Assembly (NCBI GenBank): GCA_009843625.1
Contig: VYDD01000425.1
Location: 1 to 13,965 of the forward strand
From: Gammaproteobacteria bacterium
Lineage (GTDB): Bacteria > Gemmatimonadota > Gemmatimonadetes > Longimicrobiales > Gaopeijiaceae
Direction of reading: 5' to 3'
DNA: 13,965 nt
The notes under the pieces are model-generated. The model had not been told where the DNA came from, searched no databases, and saw only the letters and a program-made list of their open reading frames with translations. Position numbers and translations under genes: made by a program. Positions within the stretch are counted from its first letter, which is position 1; the number at the start of each line of letters is the position of its first letter. Shown in pieces: positions 1 to 6,584 of the stretch.

Positions 1-87
1 CAAAGTCCAGAGAAAAGGCAGGAAGCGCAGATCGTGCTGTCCTGTAAGTAGTTAGACGATTTCCTGCCGTGATTCTTCTCTCCGTAG
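1..87. other. Short segment of unknown origin upstream of a truncated gene
   Basis: All three forward frames are closed by stops here, so the coding sequence that begins at about 88 does not continue upstream. GC is about 50 percent, clearly lower than the downstream genes. An inverted repeat is visible: GGCAGGAA at 17-24 and TTCCTGCC at 61-68, with a looser outer pair AGAGAA (9-14) and TTCTCT (76-81). One minus-strand frame stays open across it, but it is too short to judge. It could be the end of a mobile element or the scar of a rearrangement; no transposase or known terminal repeat is recognised. Confidence 0.3.
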
Positions 88-484
88 AGGCGCTACGGCG
101 ACAAGTTCAGCGGCAACGTCCGATTGAACTATTTCGACGTCCGCCTGGACGAAGGCAGCTTCACGACCGCGGTCGTACGGTTCAACGGGTCATACTCGTT
201 CACCCCCCGCCTCTACCTGCAGGCCAACGTCCAGTACAACGACGACACCAAGGACGTCGGGACCAACCTCCGGCTCGGCTGGCTGGACACGGCCGGCACC
301 GGGCTGTTCGTCGTCTGGAACGATACCAGGCATCGGGGACCGCTGGACCGCACGGGAATCCTGGCCGGGCCGAAGCAGGCGCCAACTGGTGGTGAAGTAC
401 AGCAGGCTGTTCAACCTTTGGCGGGGTAGGGGTCCCGGCTCGGTTCCGGTCGGAAGCCCGGGATTGGAGCGGAATGTCCCATAA
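88..484 (+). pseudogene. Remnant of a DUF5916 outer-membrane protein (C-terminal tail only)
   Basis: From 88 the forward frame reads a beta-barrel tail with features typical of the C-terminus of DUF5916 proteins (usually several hundred residues, with an N-terminal carbohydrate-binding-like domain): GSFTT, then SYSFTPRLYLQANVQYN, then TNLRLGWL and GLFVVWND. A stop at 85-87 lies immediately upstream, so roughly the last 115 residues are all that remain. Near 376-380 the frame shifts by one base: reading on in the next frame gives QLVVKYSRLFNLW, matching the family's usual VVKYSRLF-type ending, and that frame stays open to a stop at 482-484. Without the shift, the first frame ends at 427-429. 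The combination of 5' truncation and a frameshift argues for a decayed gene, although a sequencing error could explain the frameshift alone. The product is probably not functional. Confidence 0.7.
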
Positions 485-686
485 TTATCACGCAGACAGG
501 CGATAATATCGTCTATTCATCACATAGAAGCCTTGGTAAGGGTGGCGCATTCGACTGAACCGGCCTATACTCTGGCCCTGAAGCCACGCGTGAGCGGCGG
601 ATCCGAAGTCGGCTGGCTTGCTGCTCGGCACAGGGTACAAACCTCCAGAGATCCGCACGAACCAACACGAAACCGGAGCATCCGCC
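485..686 (+). other. Intergenic region, locally AT-rich, before the metalloprotease gene
   Basis: Positions 481-540 are only about 38 percent GC, a marked dip. An inverted pair ATTATC (484-489) and GATAAT (502-507) lies in it. TATACT at 566-571 resembles a sigma-70 -10 box, but no convincing -35 box sits at the right distance. The region probably holds the promoter of the 687 gene; no coding sequence is supported. Confidence 0.3.
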
Positions 687-2597
687 GTGAGAACGACTCT
701 CCGAATCCTCCTCGCCGGCGCCCTGTTGATGGCTGGTTGCGGCGACGAGACGAGCGCCCCCGACCCGACAAGTCCGCCGACCCCCGATCCGCCACGGCCG
801 GCGACCATCACGGTGAGTCCATCCACGGCAAGCCTGGACGCCATTGGGGCCAGCGTTCCGTTGAACGCCGCTGTGACTGATCAGAACGGGAATGCGATGG
901 GGCAGGCGCCGGTAACGTGGTCCAGCAGTGCGCCCAATGTTGCCGCCGTGAGCAGCACGGGGCTCGTCACCGCGGTTGCGAACGGAAGTGCGACGATCAC
1001 TGCCGCGAGCGGGAGCGCACAGGGTCTGGCAGAGGTTGTCGTAGCACAGGATGCGGCAGCAATCTCGATCGACAGGTTTGCCTATGATGACTATCCGAGT
1101 GACCTCGTCGAGTTGGCCGAAGATACTGTTGAACTATGGAATATATTGACGCTTGGCGCTACGGTGCGCGACAAAGAGGGTCATGAGATGATCGGGCCCA
1201 TCGAATGGCAGCTGCTGGATACGATTGCATTTCCCAATGCCGCGGGCCTGACCACCAACGTCGAAGCATGGGCGCCGCGTGGTTATGAGGGCTCTCGTGT
1301 GTACCTGAATACCGGGAACAACAGGCCGGACGATCCGATTTGGGCGCGACTGGTGGCGACGACGGTTCGTGCTTCCGACTCGGTAACGCTTGCCGACACG
1401 GTGGTGGTTCTCGTCCTCGCCGATCTGGGCTTTATCGAGAGCAGGCGCCGGAGTCTGGATCTTCCCGTCCATGTCGATGTCGGCGGCACGGTGCAGATCG
1501 ATCTGCGCGGATGGTACGAGAGTCCTCGCGGGTTGCCGGTAACCTATGAGGTAGGCGTGACTTCGAGCCCGGGCCAGCCACCCGGCCCGGAAGACGTCGC
1601 AGAGATCGAGGTGCGCGAGGGTGGGTTGTTGACCGTCACCGGGCTGGCAGACGGGGTTGCGGGTCTTGTGTTCGCTGTTCGAACCGAGCTTGAGTACGTG
1701 GGCAGTTTCTGGCCCGGAGCCCTGTATGTCGGGGACATCCGGTGTCCCGCTACAGGTGTGCCGCGCGCGTCGCGCGATGCACCGTTCCGCGTCGAGCTCG
1801 ACTATGCCGATGAACTCCCTCCTTGCGTGCGGTCCGTCATTGACGGAGCAGTTGGATGGTGGGAACGCGCTTTGGCGGACAACAATCTCTCCGATTCTGA
1901 ATCCTGCGGGGTTGCAGCCGGCACGCTGGCGGTGAGCGTCGAGACCCGTTTCCAGGAACTGCGTGGGCCCTTGGCCGCTGCAGCACCACTGTGTTCGGAC
2001 GAGATCACCCGTGAAGGATGGATGGAACTCTCGGAACAGATGTTCCTGGGGCAGAAGAGGGATCCGAGGTTCCACTCACCGAACATCGGTCTCATGTACG
2101 AGACCGTTCGCCACGAGATTGGCCACATCCTCGGGATGGCTGCCGGTACTGCGGCGTGGGACGAGCTCGTCCAGGATCACGCCTTCATGGGACGCAACGC
2201 CGTGGCGGCCTTCCTGGACCTTGGCGGCCAAGGGTCTGGGGTCCCGCTGGAGGACGATGGTTACCGCTCCCATTGGTCCGAAGCCGAGATGGGCGGGGAA
2301 CTGATGTCGGCGCGTATCGGAGTCGTGGAGCGCCCGCCCGTGTCGGCCATCACCCTCGGAGCCCTGGCTGATCTCGGGTGGGTGGTCGACATGTCCGTTG
2401 CCGAGGACTACACGGTCGGCGCAGCCCATGCGAGGGTCTACGCCGACGGGGCGGACTCGGACGACAACTGCCTCATCGACATCCACGGTTCGACCCCGAC
2501 GCCCGCTGCCGGCCCCGCGCGGCTTTGGGAACTTCCCTACCCCCCGTCGCAAGAGTGCGCGTCGGGGCCGGTCAACTGGCGTTCGTGGAGGCGCTGA
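687..2597 (+). CDS. Lipoprotein with Ig-like (Big_2) domain and leishmanolysin-like zinc metalloprotease domain
   Basis: A predicted exported, lipid-anchored protease of 636 aa. The chosen GTG start follows GGAG (675-678) by 8 nt and directly begins a signal peptide with lipobox LMAGC (Cys18); the frame is open further upstream to a TTG at 618, but that would bury the signal. After a Pro-rich linker, residues about 39-120 form a bacterial Ig-like Big_2 domain (ITVSPSTASL, then VTWSSS, then GLVTAVANGSATITA). Residues about 125-400 are not assigned. The C-terminal part carries HEIGHILG at 476-483, the catalytic zinc motif. The third ligand of classic metzincins (ten residues after the first His) is Ala here, but His529 in SHWSEAEMGGELMS is 53 residues downstream and followed 11 residues later by Met540. 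That layout, and the following SAITLGALADLGW, match leishmanolysin-like (M8-type) bacterial proteins. The substrate is unknown. The next gene starts 13 bp downstream and is probably cotranscribed. Confidence 0.8.
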   Translation: MRTTLRILLAGALLMAGCGDETSAPDPTSPPTPDPPRPATITVSPSTASLDAIGASVPLNAAVTDQNGNAMGQAPVTWSSSAPNVAAVSSTGLVTAVANGSATITAASGSAQGLAEVVVAQDAAAISIDRFAYDDYPSDLVELAEDTVELWNILTLGATVRDKEGHEMIGPIEWQLLDTIAFPNAAGLTTNVEAWAPRGYEGSRVYLNTGNNRPDDPIWARLVATTVRASDSVTLADTVVVLVLADLGFIESRRRSLDLPVHVDVGGTVQIDLRGWYESPRGLPVTYEVGVTSSPGQPPGPEDVAEIEVREGGLLTVTGLADGVAGLVFAVRTELEYVGSFWPGALYVGDIRCPATGVPRASRDAPFRVELDYADELPPCVRSVIDGAVGWWERALADNNLSDSESCGVAAGTLAVSVETRFQELRGPLAAAAPLCSDEITREGWMELSEQMFLGQKRDPRFHSPNIGLMYETVRHEIGHILGMAAGTAAWDELVQDHAFMGRNAVAAFLDLGGQGSGVPLEDDGYRSHWSEAEMGGELMSARIGVVERPPVSAITLGALADLGWVVDMSVAEDYTVGAAHARVYADGADSDDNCLIDIHGSTPTPAAGPARLWELPYPPSQECASGPVNWRSWRR

Positions 2598-2610
2598 CAG
2601 GAGCCGACGG

Positions 2611-3198
2611 ATGAGGAGACGCGATGCTCGACGACGATTCGGCCGGGTTGACGTGAAGCCGATCGCGCTCTTCGGCGTGGCCATGGTCGTGGCTGTCTGC
2701 GGATCACCCGACGTCGCGTGGGCGCAAGCGATCCCCGAATCATCATTGAGCGCACTGTTTCCTGTTGGCGATCCTGTAGCGGTGGATTTGGCCCGGGATG
2801 GGGAGTCGGCACTGACATGGCGGCGTCCCTCGCTGGCACTTGTACGACTGGACACACTGGCCGTGGACGACGACGTCAACGCTAACGCTGTCGTCGCGCT
2901 CAGCTTGCTCGGCACCGTCGTCGGCGACTTCGGCGCCGGTTTTCTCCTCGTCCAGTGCTTCTTGGAATCGTGTGACAACGAAACCGAGGGCTGGCTGGCT
3001 GTCGCCGGTGCCTCCGCGCTCGCGGTGGGAACTCCGGCTGCGGGGGCCATCATTGGCGGAGGTGACGCAAAGGGGGCGTTCGTCGGATCAGCCGTTGGGC
3101 TGGCGAGTGGGTGGTTGGCCACCGGTTTCGACGATCTTCTCTTGTTGATTGCTATCCAAACCACCATGACCGCGCTGGGTGCGTTGGTGTGGCGCTGA
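2611..3198 (+). CDS. Small exported glycine-rich membrane protein, function unknown
   Basis: The product is 195 aa. The ATG at 2611 is preceded by AGGAG (2599-2603) at 7 nt, and lies 13 bp after the stop of the metalloprotease gene, so the two are probably one transcript. Residues 15-38 form a Sec-type signal peptide ending AWA-QA (cleavage after about Ala38); a GTG at codon 15 (2653) is an alternative start that would give a shorter signal peptide. The mature part has a short charged stretch, then hydrophobic segments at about 93-116, 128-150 and 153-195 rich in Gly and Ala, with small-residue spacing such as GAIIGGGDAKGAFVGSAVG that resembles glycine-zipper packing. Cys116 and Cys121 are close together. 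I do not recognise the family. It may be an envelope protein working with, or simply adjacent to, the protease. Confidence 0.65.
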   Translation: MRRRDARRRFGRVDVKPIALFGVAMVVAVCGSPDVAWAQAIPESSLSALFPVGDPVAVDLARDGESALTWRRPSLALVRLDTLAVDDDVNANAVVALSLLGTVVGDFGAGFLLVQCFLESCDNETEGWLAVAGASALAVGTPAAGAIIGGGDAKGAFVGSAVGLASGWLATGFDDLLLLIAIQTTMTALGALVWR

Positions 3199-3458
3199 TG
3201 AGGAGCCGGGAGCCCATCGTGACGCTGCTTCCCCTGAAAACGACTGTGGGTTTGTGATCGGCTTTGCGGCGTCCCCCGCTCGGCTGAGTGGTTCCGAAAC
3301 AGAGCTTGACGCTGTGGTCTACTTCCCTCTTTCCCTTATCTCTGCGGTCTCCGGTGCATCAGGACTCGTTGGGCTTAGCAGGGTGCAGGCATGCCGCGAC
3401 TTCACGGAGATGATCTCGTTGGCTGCAGATACGGCGGCACAGGAACCGGTGCGCCCCA
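3199..3458. other. Intergenic region between convergent genes
   Basis: This holds the 3' ends of the 2611 (plus) and 3459 (minus) genes. I see no strong stem-loop with a T-run and no convincing coding sequence. An ATG at 3198 overlapping the upstream stop opens a 19-residue frame that looks like chance. Confidence 0.4.
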
Positions 3459-4886
3459 TCACCAACCGGCCGACAGCCGCAGGTGGGCGCCCTCGAACCG
3501 GTCCCGCCCGAAGTGGTCCAGGTCCCAGCGGAGCCCGGCCGTCAACTCGAAGCCGGACCGGAACCGGTGGCCCGCTTCCGTGATCAGTCCCTGATTCTGC
3601 GCCGTGAGCCAGGGCGCCCGGGAGCCCGCATCGCGGTCCAGAAGGACGTAGGCCAGGCGGCTGGTCCATCCCGCCTCCGGGTACCGGACGAGGGCCGCCC
3701 GGGCGAAGACCCCGCGATCGCGGTGCTCGCGGCGAGCGCCCCCTGCCGGCGTGCGCCATTCGGGTCGCAGCACCCGCGCCAGCTCCGTCTCGACCGCCCA
3801 CAGAGGGTTCAGGCGGGTCCGTGCGCGGGCGCCCACGGTCACCGTCTGCTCGCGCAGAGTGAAGCCGAGCCCGCTCGCGGGCGCCCGCCGCTCGGTGTCC
3901 GCCCTCGCCCAGGTACCGTACAGCGCCAACGTCACGCGCTCGAGCGGCGTGACCTGGAAGAGTGCTCCCAGGAACGCGACCTGTTCGAACTGGGTGAACG
4001 GGGCCCGACCGGTTGCCGGAAAGGTCACCTCTACCTCGGTTCTGCGGCTCGATCCCGCGTGTAGCTCCGCCCGCCAGCGTGACGCCGCGGCCCTCAGGGT
4101 AGTGCGAGCGGCGAGGGGAGCCCCCGCGTAGTCGTAGTGGGCGTGCACGTCGTCCGCCCTCACGCCCAGCCCCTGGAAGATCGCTTCGTTGAAGGCGTCG
4201 AGCGCCGCGACGCGCACCTCCAGCGTCCAGCTCCGGTCTTCCCTGTCTCTCCAGGAGCGTGCCAGCGCCACCTCCACGTCTGCGGACGGCTTGAAGAAGT
4301 GGACGCCGAGCCCCACCTGCATGGTCCACGGCGTTCCGAGCACGTCGCGCCAGCGCACGCCGACCCACGGGTAGTCGCGCCGTGCCGTGAGCGACCGCTC
4401 TCGGCGGTAGCGTGCCATCAGGTCCACGGGGCCGGAAATGTGGGTCTCCTGGCGCCAGTCCACGACGTTGAGGATGTGCGGATTGTTGAGCGAGCCCCCG
4501 GCAACCCGAAAGCCGTTGGGCAGCTCGGCCCAGCGCGCGTCTTCACCGGGATCGAAGAGGCCCGAGCGGACATCCAGCTCGTACTCGTGGTCCATTTCAG
4601 GGTTGAACCGCTGGAAGATGCCCTCCTCCGCCAGACGGCCGTAGTAGGCACCGTCGCGGTCGAGCAGGGACAGCCACACCTGATCCGCCCACGCCGCGAG
4701 AGTCGCGAGAGCCGCCGAGTCGGTCTCGCCCTCAGGGGAAGTCGCGGATCGCTCTTCGTCCGACTGGGCGTGGAGCGACGGCACGGCGAGGAGGAAAACT
4801 CCGGCCAGCACGGCGGCCAGACCCACTGCCTCCCAACCACCCAATCCCGGAGGAGGGCCTGCGTTCCTGGCGTCGCCGCGGCACAT
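3459..4886 (-). CDS. Predicted outer-membrane beta-barrel protein, unrecognised family
   Basis: The product is 475 aa. The start is the ATG at 4886-4884 (minus strand), with a modest AAAGG about 6 nt upstream. A Sec signal peptide with a hydrophobic core at about 21-36 ends SLHA-QS (cleavage after about Ala40). A region at about 55-130 follows that includes GRLAEEGIFQRFNPEMDHEY and GGSLNNPHILNVVDWRQE. From about 130 to the end the protein shows alternating hydrophobic and polar strands with many Trp, Tyr, Arg and Asp residues, such as TMQVGLGVHFF, WTLEVRVAAL and RFRSGFELTAGLRWDL. The last residue is an aromatic Trp (LRLSAGW), as is usual for outer-membrane barrels recognised by the BAM machinery. 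No enzymatic motif is visible. It stands alone, convergent with the 2611 gene. Porin, adhesin or a polymer-export barrel are all possible; nothing decides between them. Confidence 0.7.
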   Translation of the reverse strand: MCRGDARNAGPPPGLGGWEAVGLAAVLAGVFLLAVPSLHAQSDEERSATSPEGETDSAALATLAAWADQVWLSLLDRDGAYYGRLAEEGIFQRFNPEMDHEYELDVRSGLFDPGEDARWAELPNGFRVAGGSLNNPHILNVVDWRQETHISGPVDLMARYRRERSLTARRDYPWVGVRWRDVLGTPWTMQVGLGVHFFKPSADVEVALARSWRDREDRSWTLEVRVAALDAFNEAIFQGLGVRADDVHAHYDYAGAPLAARTTLRAAASRWRAELHAGSSRRTEVEVTFPATGRAPFTQFEQVAFLGALFQVTPLERVTLALYGTWARADTERRAPASGLGFTLREQTVTVGARARTRLNPLWAVETELARVLRPEWRTPAGGARREHRDRGVFARAALVRYPEAGWTSRLAYVLLDRDAGSRAPWLTAQNQGLITEAGHRFRSGFELTAGLRWDLDHFGRDRFEGAHLRLSAGW

Positions 4887-5050
4887 GTTCAGCCTTTAGA
4901 CCGCCGTGTGCACCGATTCACGCCTGCGCGTCTGGCGGAGCGCACGGCCATCCGCATCGAAGTGGTGTTGATGGCGAAACCTAGTCTTTCGCGACAGACG
5001 CGGAAAACGCGCATCCCGCTCAGACTCGCCGGGCGGCACGAATCGTCATC
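4887..5050. other. Intergenic region upstream of the outer-membrane barrel gene
   Basis: This is the probable 5' region of the minus-strand 3459-4886 gene. Short G+C-rich inverted motifs occur near 4980-5010, such as GTC-TTTCGC-GAC, but none is strong. No coding sequence is supported. Confidence 0.3.
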
Positions 5051-5260
5051 TTACCGGATCGTCCTGCGGTCGCGCTCGCCGAAGTAGCCGCACTGCGCGA
5101 GAACGTCGCCGTTCTCCGCCCCGGCTTCGGCGATCTCGATGTGCTGGCGCGTGATCGGCTTGTAGCGGAAGAACCCCGTCCCGTACTGCTCAACGGGGAA
5201 CTCAAGAGTCCGCGCCCGGCTCAGGTCGTATCGCGAGACCGCATCGACGAAACGCAGCAC
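5051..5260 (-). CDS. Short ORF of unknown function, possible gene or 3' remnant
   Basis: The frame is open from a stop just upstream of 5329 to a TAA at 5051-5053. ATG at 5329 gives 92 aa, but the first codons are unlike coding sequence and overlap two palindromes. GTG at 5260 gives 69 aa, beginning LRFVDAVSRYDL after the initiator. From there the codon choice is strongly that of a high-GC gene (mostly C or G at the third position, with GAG, GAC, TTC, TAC, ATC and CGC), and the peptide has a natural composition (FPVEQYGTGFFRYKPITRQ, then HIEIAEAGAENGDVLAQ, then GYFGERDRRTIR). No clear ribosome binding site precedes either start. I do not recognise it; it may be a small intact protein or the C-terminal end of a lost larger gene. 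Confidence 0.4.
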   Translation of the reverse strand: MLRFVDAVSRYDLSRARTLEFPVEQYGTGFFRYKPITRQHIEIAEAGAENGDVLAQCGYFGERDRRTIR

Positions 5261-5280
5261 GTATGCCGCGCATGGCGGAC

Positions 5281-5312
5281 CGAGCTTGCTCGTTGTAGCA
5301 TGGGGCCATGCT
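5281..5312. promoter_or_regulatory. Two adjacent palindromes, candidate operator
   Basis: CGAGC-TT-GCTCG occupies 5281-5292 (perfect 5-bp arms) and AGCATGG-GG-CCATGCT occupies 5297-5312 (perfect 7-bp arms). They lie 4 bp apart between a minus-strand short ORF (GTG at 5260) and the plus-strand lipoprotein gene starting at 5366. This is a typical place for a regulator site governing divergent transcription. Binding protein unknown; an RNA hairpin role is also possible. Confidence 0.35.
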
Positions 5313-5365
5313 TGCACGTCCCCGCCCATCTCCGGCGGCTGGAGATCTCGACCCTGGCTAGGCTA

Positions 5366-5833
5366 ATGGGCAAGACGCGAGTGTGGCTCATGGAGCGTGC
5401 ATGCGCTTCCGGGCCATCTGGTGTGATTGCAGTCGGCCTCGTCGCGTCCCTTCTCTTCTCGGGCTGCCATCACTTTGACCGCAGACTCGTGCCGCTCCCT
5501 CCTGCCGGGGAGACTGCCGTCCTCGCCGATATCGTCGGCGTTGCGCTCCGTCCCGAAGCCGGTGGAGGGATGGTTGAATTCCGCGAAGTCTTCGCCGTCC
5601 AATGGACCCCTGCTGCTCTGGTCATCGATGGTGTCATCGACCAGACTGGAGAGGTCGCTCCCGCGAGACGCGATACGATATCGTTTTCCTACGACGATAT
5701 GAGTCACTTGGTGATGGACGCACATCCGAACCCGAAGGAGGTCCGGGATCAACGTTTTCTGGCAGTGCTCGGAGGCCTCGCAGGCACGGCGCTGCTTTGG
5801 ATTCTGGCGCTTGCCACAGCGGATTTCACCTGA
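5366..5833 (+). CDS. Small lipoprotein, first of a tandem paralogous pair
   Basis: The product is 155 aa from the ATG at 5366. Another ATG at 5390 would give 147 aa; neither has a strong ribosome binding site (AGG at 5360-5362 is weak). A hydrophobic N-terminus ends in lipobox LLFSGC (Cys34), so the protein is predicted to be lipid-anchored. A conserved core follows, containing GVALRPEAGG, EFREV and LVIDGVIDQ. The C-terminus has a hydrophobic segment (FLAVLGGLAGTALLWILALA), giving a second membrane contact. The core matches the next gene in about 25 of 43 aligned residues, and both products are 155 aa, so the pair arose by duplication. The two are separated by a single base and surely cotranscribed. 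I do not recognise the family and assign no function. Confidence 0.7.
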   Translation: MGKTRVWLMERACASGPSGVIAVGLVASLLFSGCHHFDRRLVPLPPAGETAVLADIVGVALRPEAGGGMVEFREVFAVQWTPAALVIDGVIDQTGEVAPARRDTISFSYDDMSHLVMDAHPNPKEVRDQRFLAVLGGLAGTALLWILALATADFT

Positions 5834-5834
5834 G

Positions 5835-6302
5835 ATGAGAGCAATGGCTGTAGCTGTCTTTGGAGCTCTGTTCATGGTCTCGGGCTGCCGCTACATGGCT
5901 CTCTCAACGGCTCCAGGGGTGCTGGTGCCACTCGTGGTACCCGCACCCGAGCCCGGGCCGGAGTCGCTGACGGTTGTTCAGACTTCCGAGCCTCGGGTCA
6001 TCGGCGACATTCGGGGAGTGGCGCTCCGTCCTGAAGCGGGAGGCCAAGTAATCGAATTCTCCGAAGTGTCGAACGTGCGCTGGACTTCATCGGTGCTGGT
6101 CATTACCGGAACGGTTGACCCACCTGACGGCGCGGATCCTGGCCAGATCGCGACCGCTCGCTACCCGGTCGCGGATATCGACTACGTAATCGTTCGTAAC
6201 TACAGTAAAGGAATGTCGTCTGTTAGAACGTTCCTAGGAGCAGCCATCATCGGGTTTGCTGGCGGGTACCTGACGCTCTTGCTTGCATCGCTTGCCTATT
6301 AG
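5835..6302 (+). CDS. Small lipoprotein, second of a tandem paralogous pair
   Basis: The product is 155 aa. The ATG at 5835 is one base after the upstream stop, implying translational coupling; an in-frame ATG at 5844 is an alternative. The signal peptide ends in lipobox FMVSGC (Cys18). A Pro-rich linker (VPLVVPAPEPGPE) precedes the shared core: GDIRGVALRPEAGG, then IEFSEV, then SSVLVITGTVDP. A further segment, PVADIDYVIVRNYS, occupies the same place as FSYDDMSHLVMDA in the partner. The C-terminal hydrophobic stretch (about 134-153, AAIIGFAGGYLTLLLASLAY) mirrors that of the partner. Base composition is less GC-rich than in the operon on the right, especially at 6180-6240. A hypothetical membrane-associated lipoprotein; function unknown. 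Confidence 0.7.
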   Translation: MRAMAVAVFGALFMVSGCRYMALSTAPGVLVPLVVPAPEPGPESLTVVQTSEPRVIGDIRGVALRPEAGGQVIEFSEVSNVRWTSSVLVITGTVDPPDGADPGQIATARYPVADIDYVIVRNYSKGMSSVRTFLGAAIIGFAGGYLTLLLASLAY

Positions 6303-6584
6303 GCTGTCGGGGTGGATGAGGTGTCATCTCGTGGCCGGCAACGTATCCCCGCGATCACCCTCCCCGTCCGTAGCGTGCCCTAACATACCACATTATCGCA
6401 ACGCTCAGATCTCTGCCGGGAAGCCAAGCGCCGGTCACTCGAGGGCTTGCGGTTGTTCTGGTCGGGCGATTCCGGGTAGTGGAGGCCGATGTGTCCCGCC
6501 TCCCGCGTCAGGTCCAGTCCTCGTTGTATTGTCCGAGGAGGAATACGGAGCACGGGTTGGCGAAAGGCTCCCCTGGCCGAGGAC
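6303..6584. other. Intergenic region between convergent genes, with a stem-loop
   Basis: This separates the lipoprotein pair (plus) from the deacylase (minus). TCCTCG (6518-6523) and CGAGGA (6534-6539) form a perfect 6-bp stem with a 10-nt loop 46 bp beyond the deacylase stop, but no T-run follows on either strand, so a factor-independent terminator is not established. On the minus strand from about 6540 down to a TAG at 6380-6382 there is a short open frame whose upstream half uses GC-ending codons (DLTREAGHIGLHYPESPDQN); it has no start and may be a gene relic. Confidence 0.35.

Noticed and set aside
566..571. TATACT as a firm sigma-70 promoter for the metalloprotease gene
   Set aside because: No acceptable -35 box occurs 16-18 bp upstream, and promoter consensus for this organism is unknown; kept only as a remark.
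2112..2144. Classic metzincin zinc motif HExxHxxGxxH in the protease
   Set aside because: The position of the third His is Ala; a distal His at residue 529 fits better, so a leishmanolysin-like assignment was preferred over matrixin or serralysin types.
1134..3167. Long minus-strand open frames (1134-2075 and 2076-3167)
   Set aside because: They lie opposite well-supported plus-strand genes, are rich in Arg, Pro and Ser or His, and carry no recognisable domains; they are antisense shadows in GC-rich DNA.
3198..3257. 19-residue frame with ATG overlapping the stop of the 2611 gene
   Set aside because: It is too short, has no distinctive composition, and the start overlap alone is weak evidence.
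3319..5087. Open frames at 3319-4368 (minus) and 4137-5087 (plus)
   Set aside because: Both overlap the outer-membrane barrel gene in other frames and have low-complexity Arg/Gly/Pro or His/Arg-rich translations without a signal or domain.
6518..6539. Stem-loop as a rho-independent terminator of the deacylase gene
   Set aside because: The stem is perfect but only 6 bp with a 10-nt loop, and no T-run follows on either strand.
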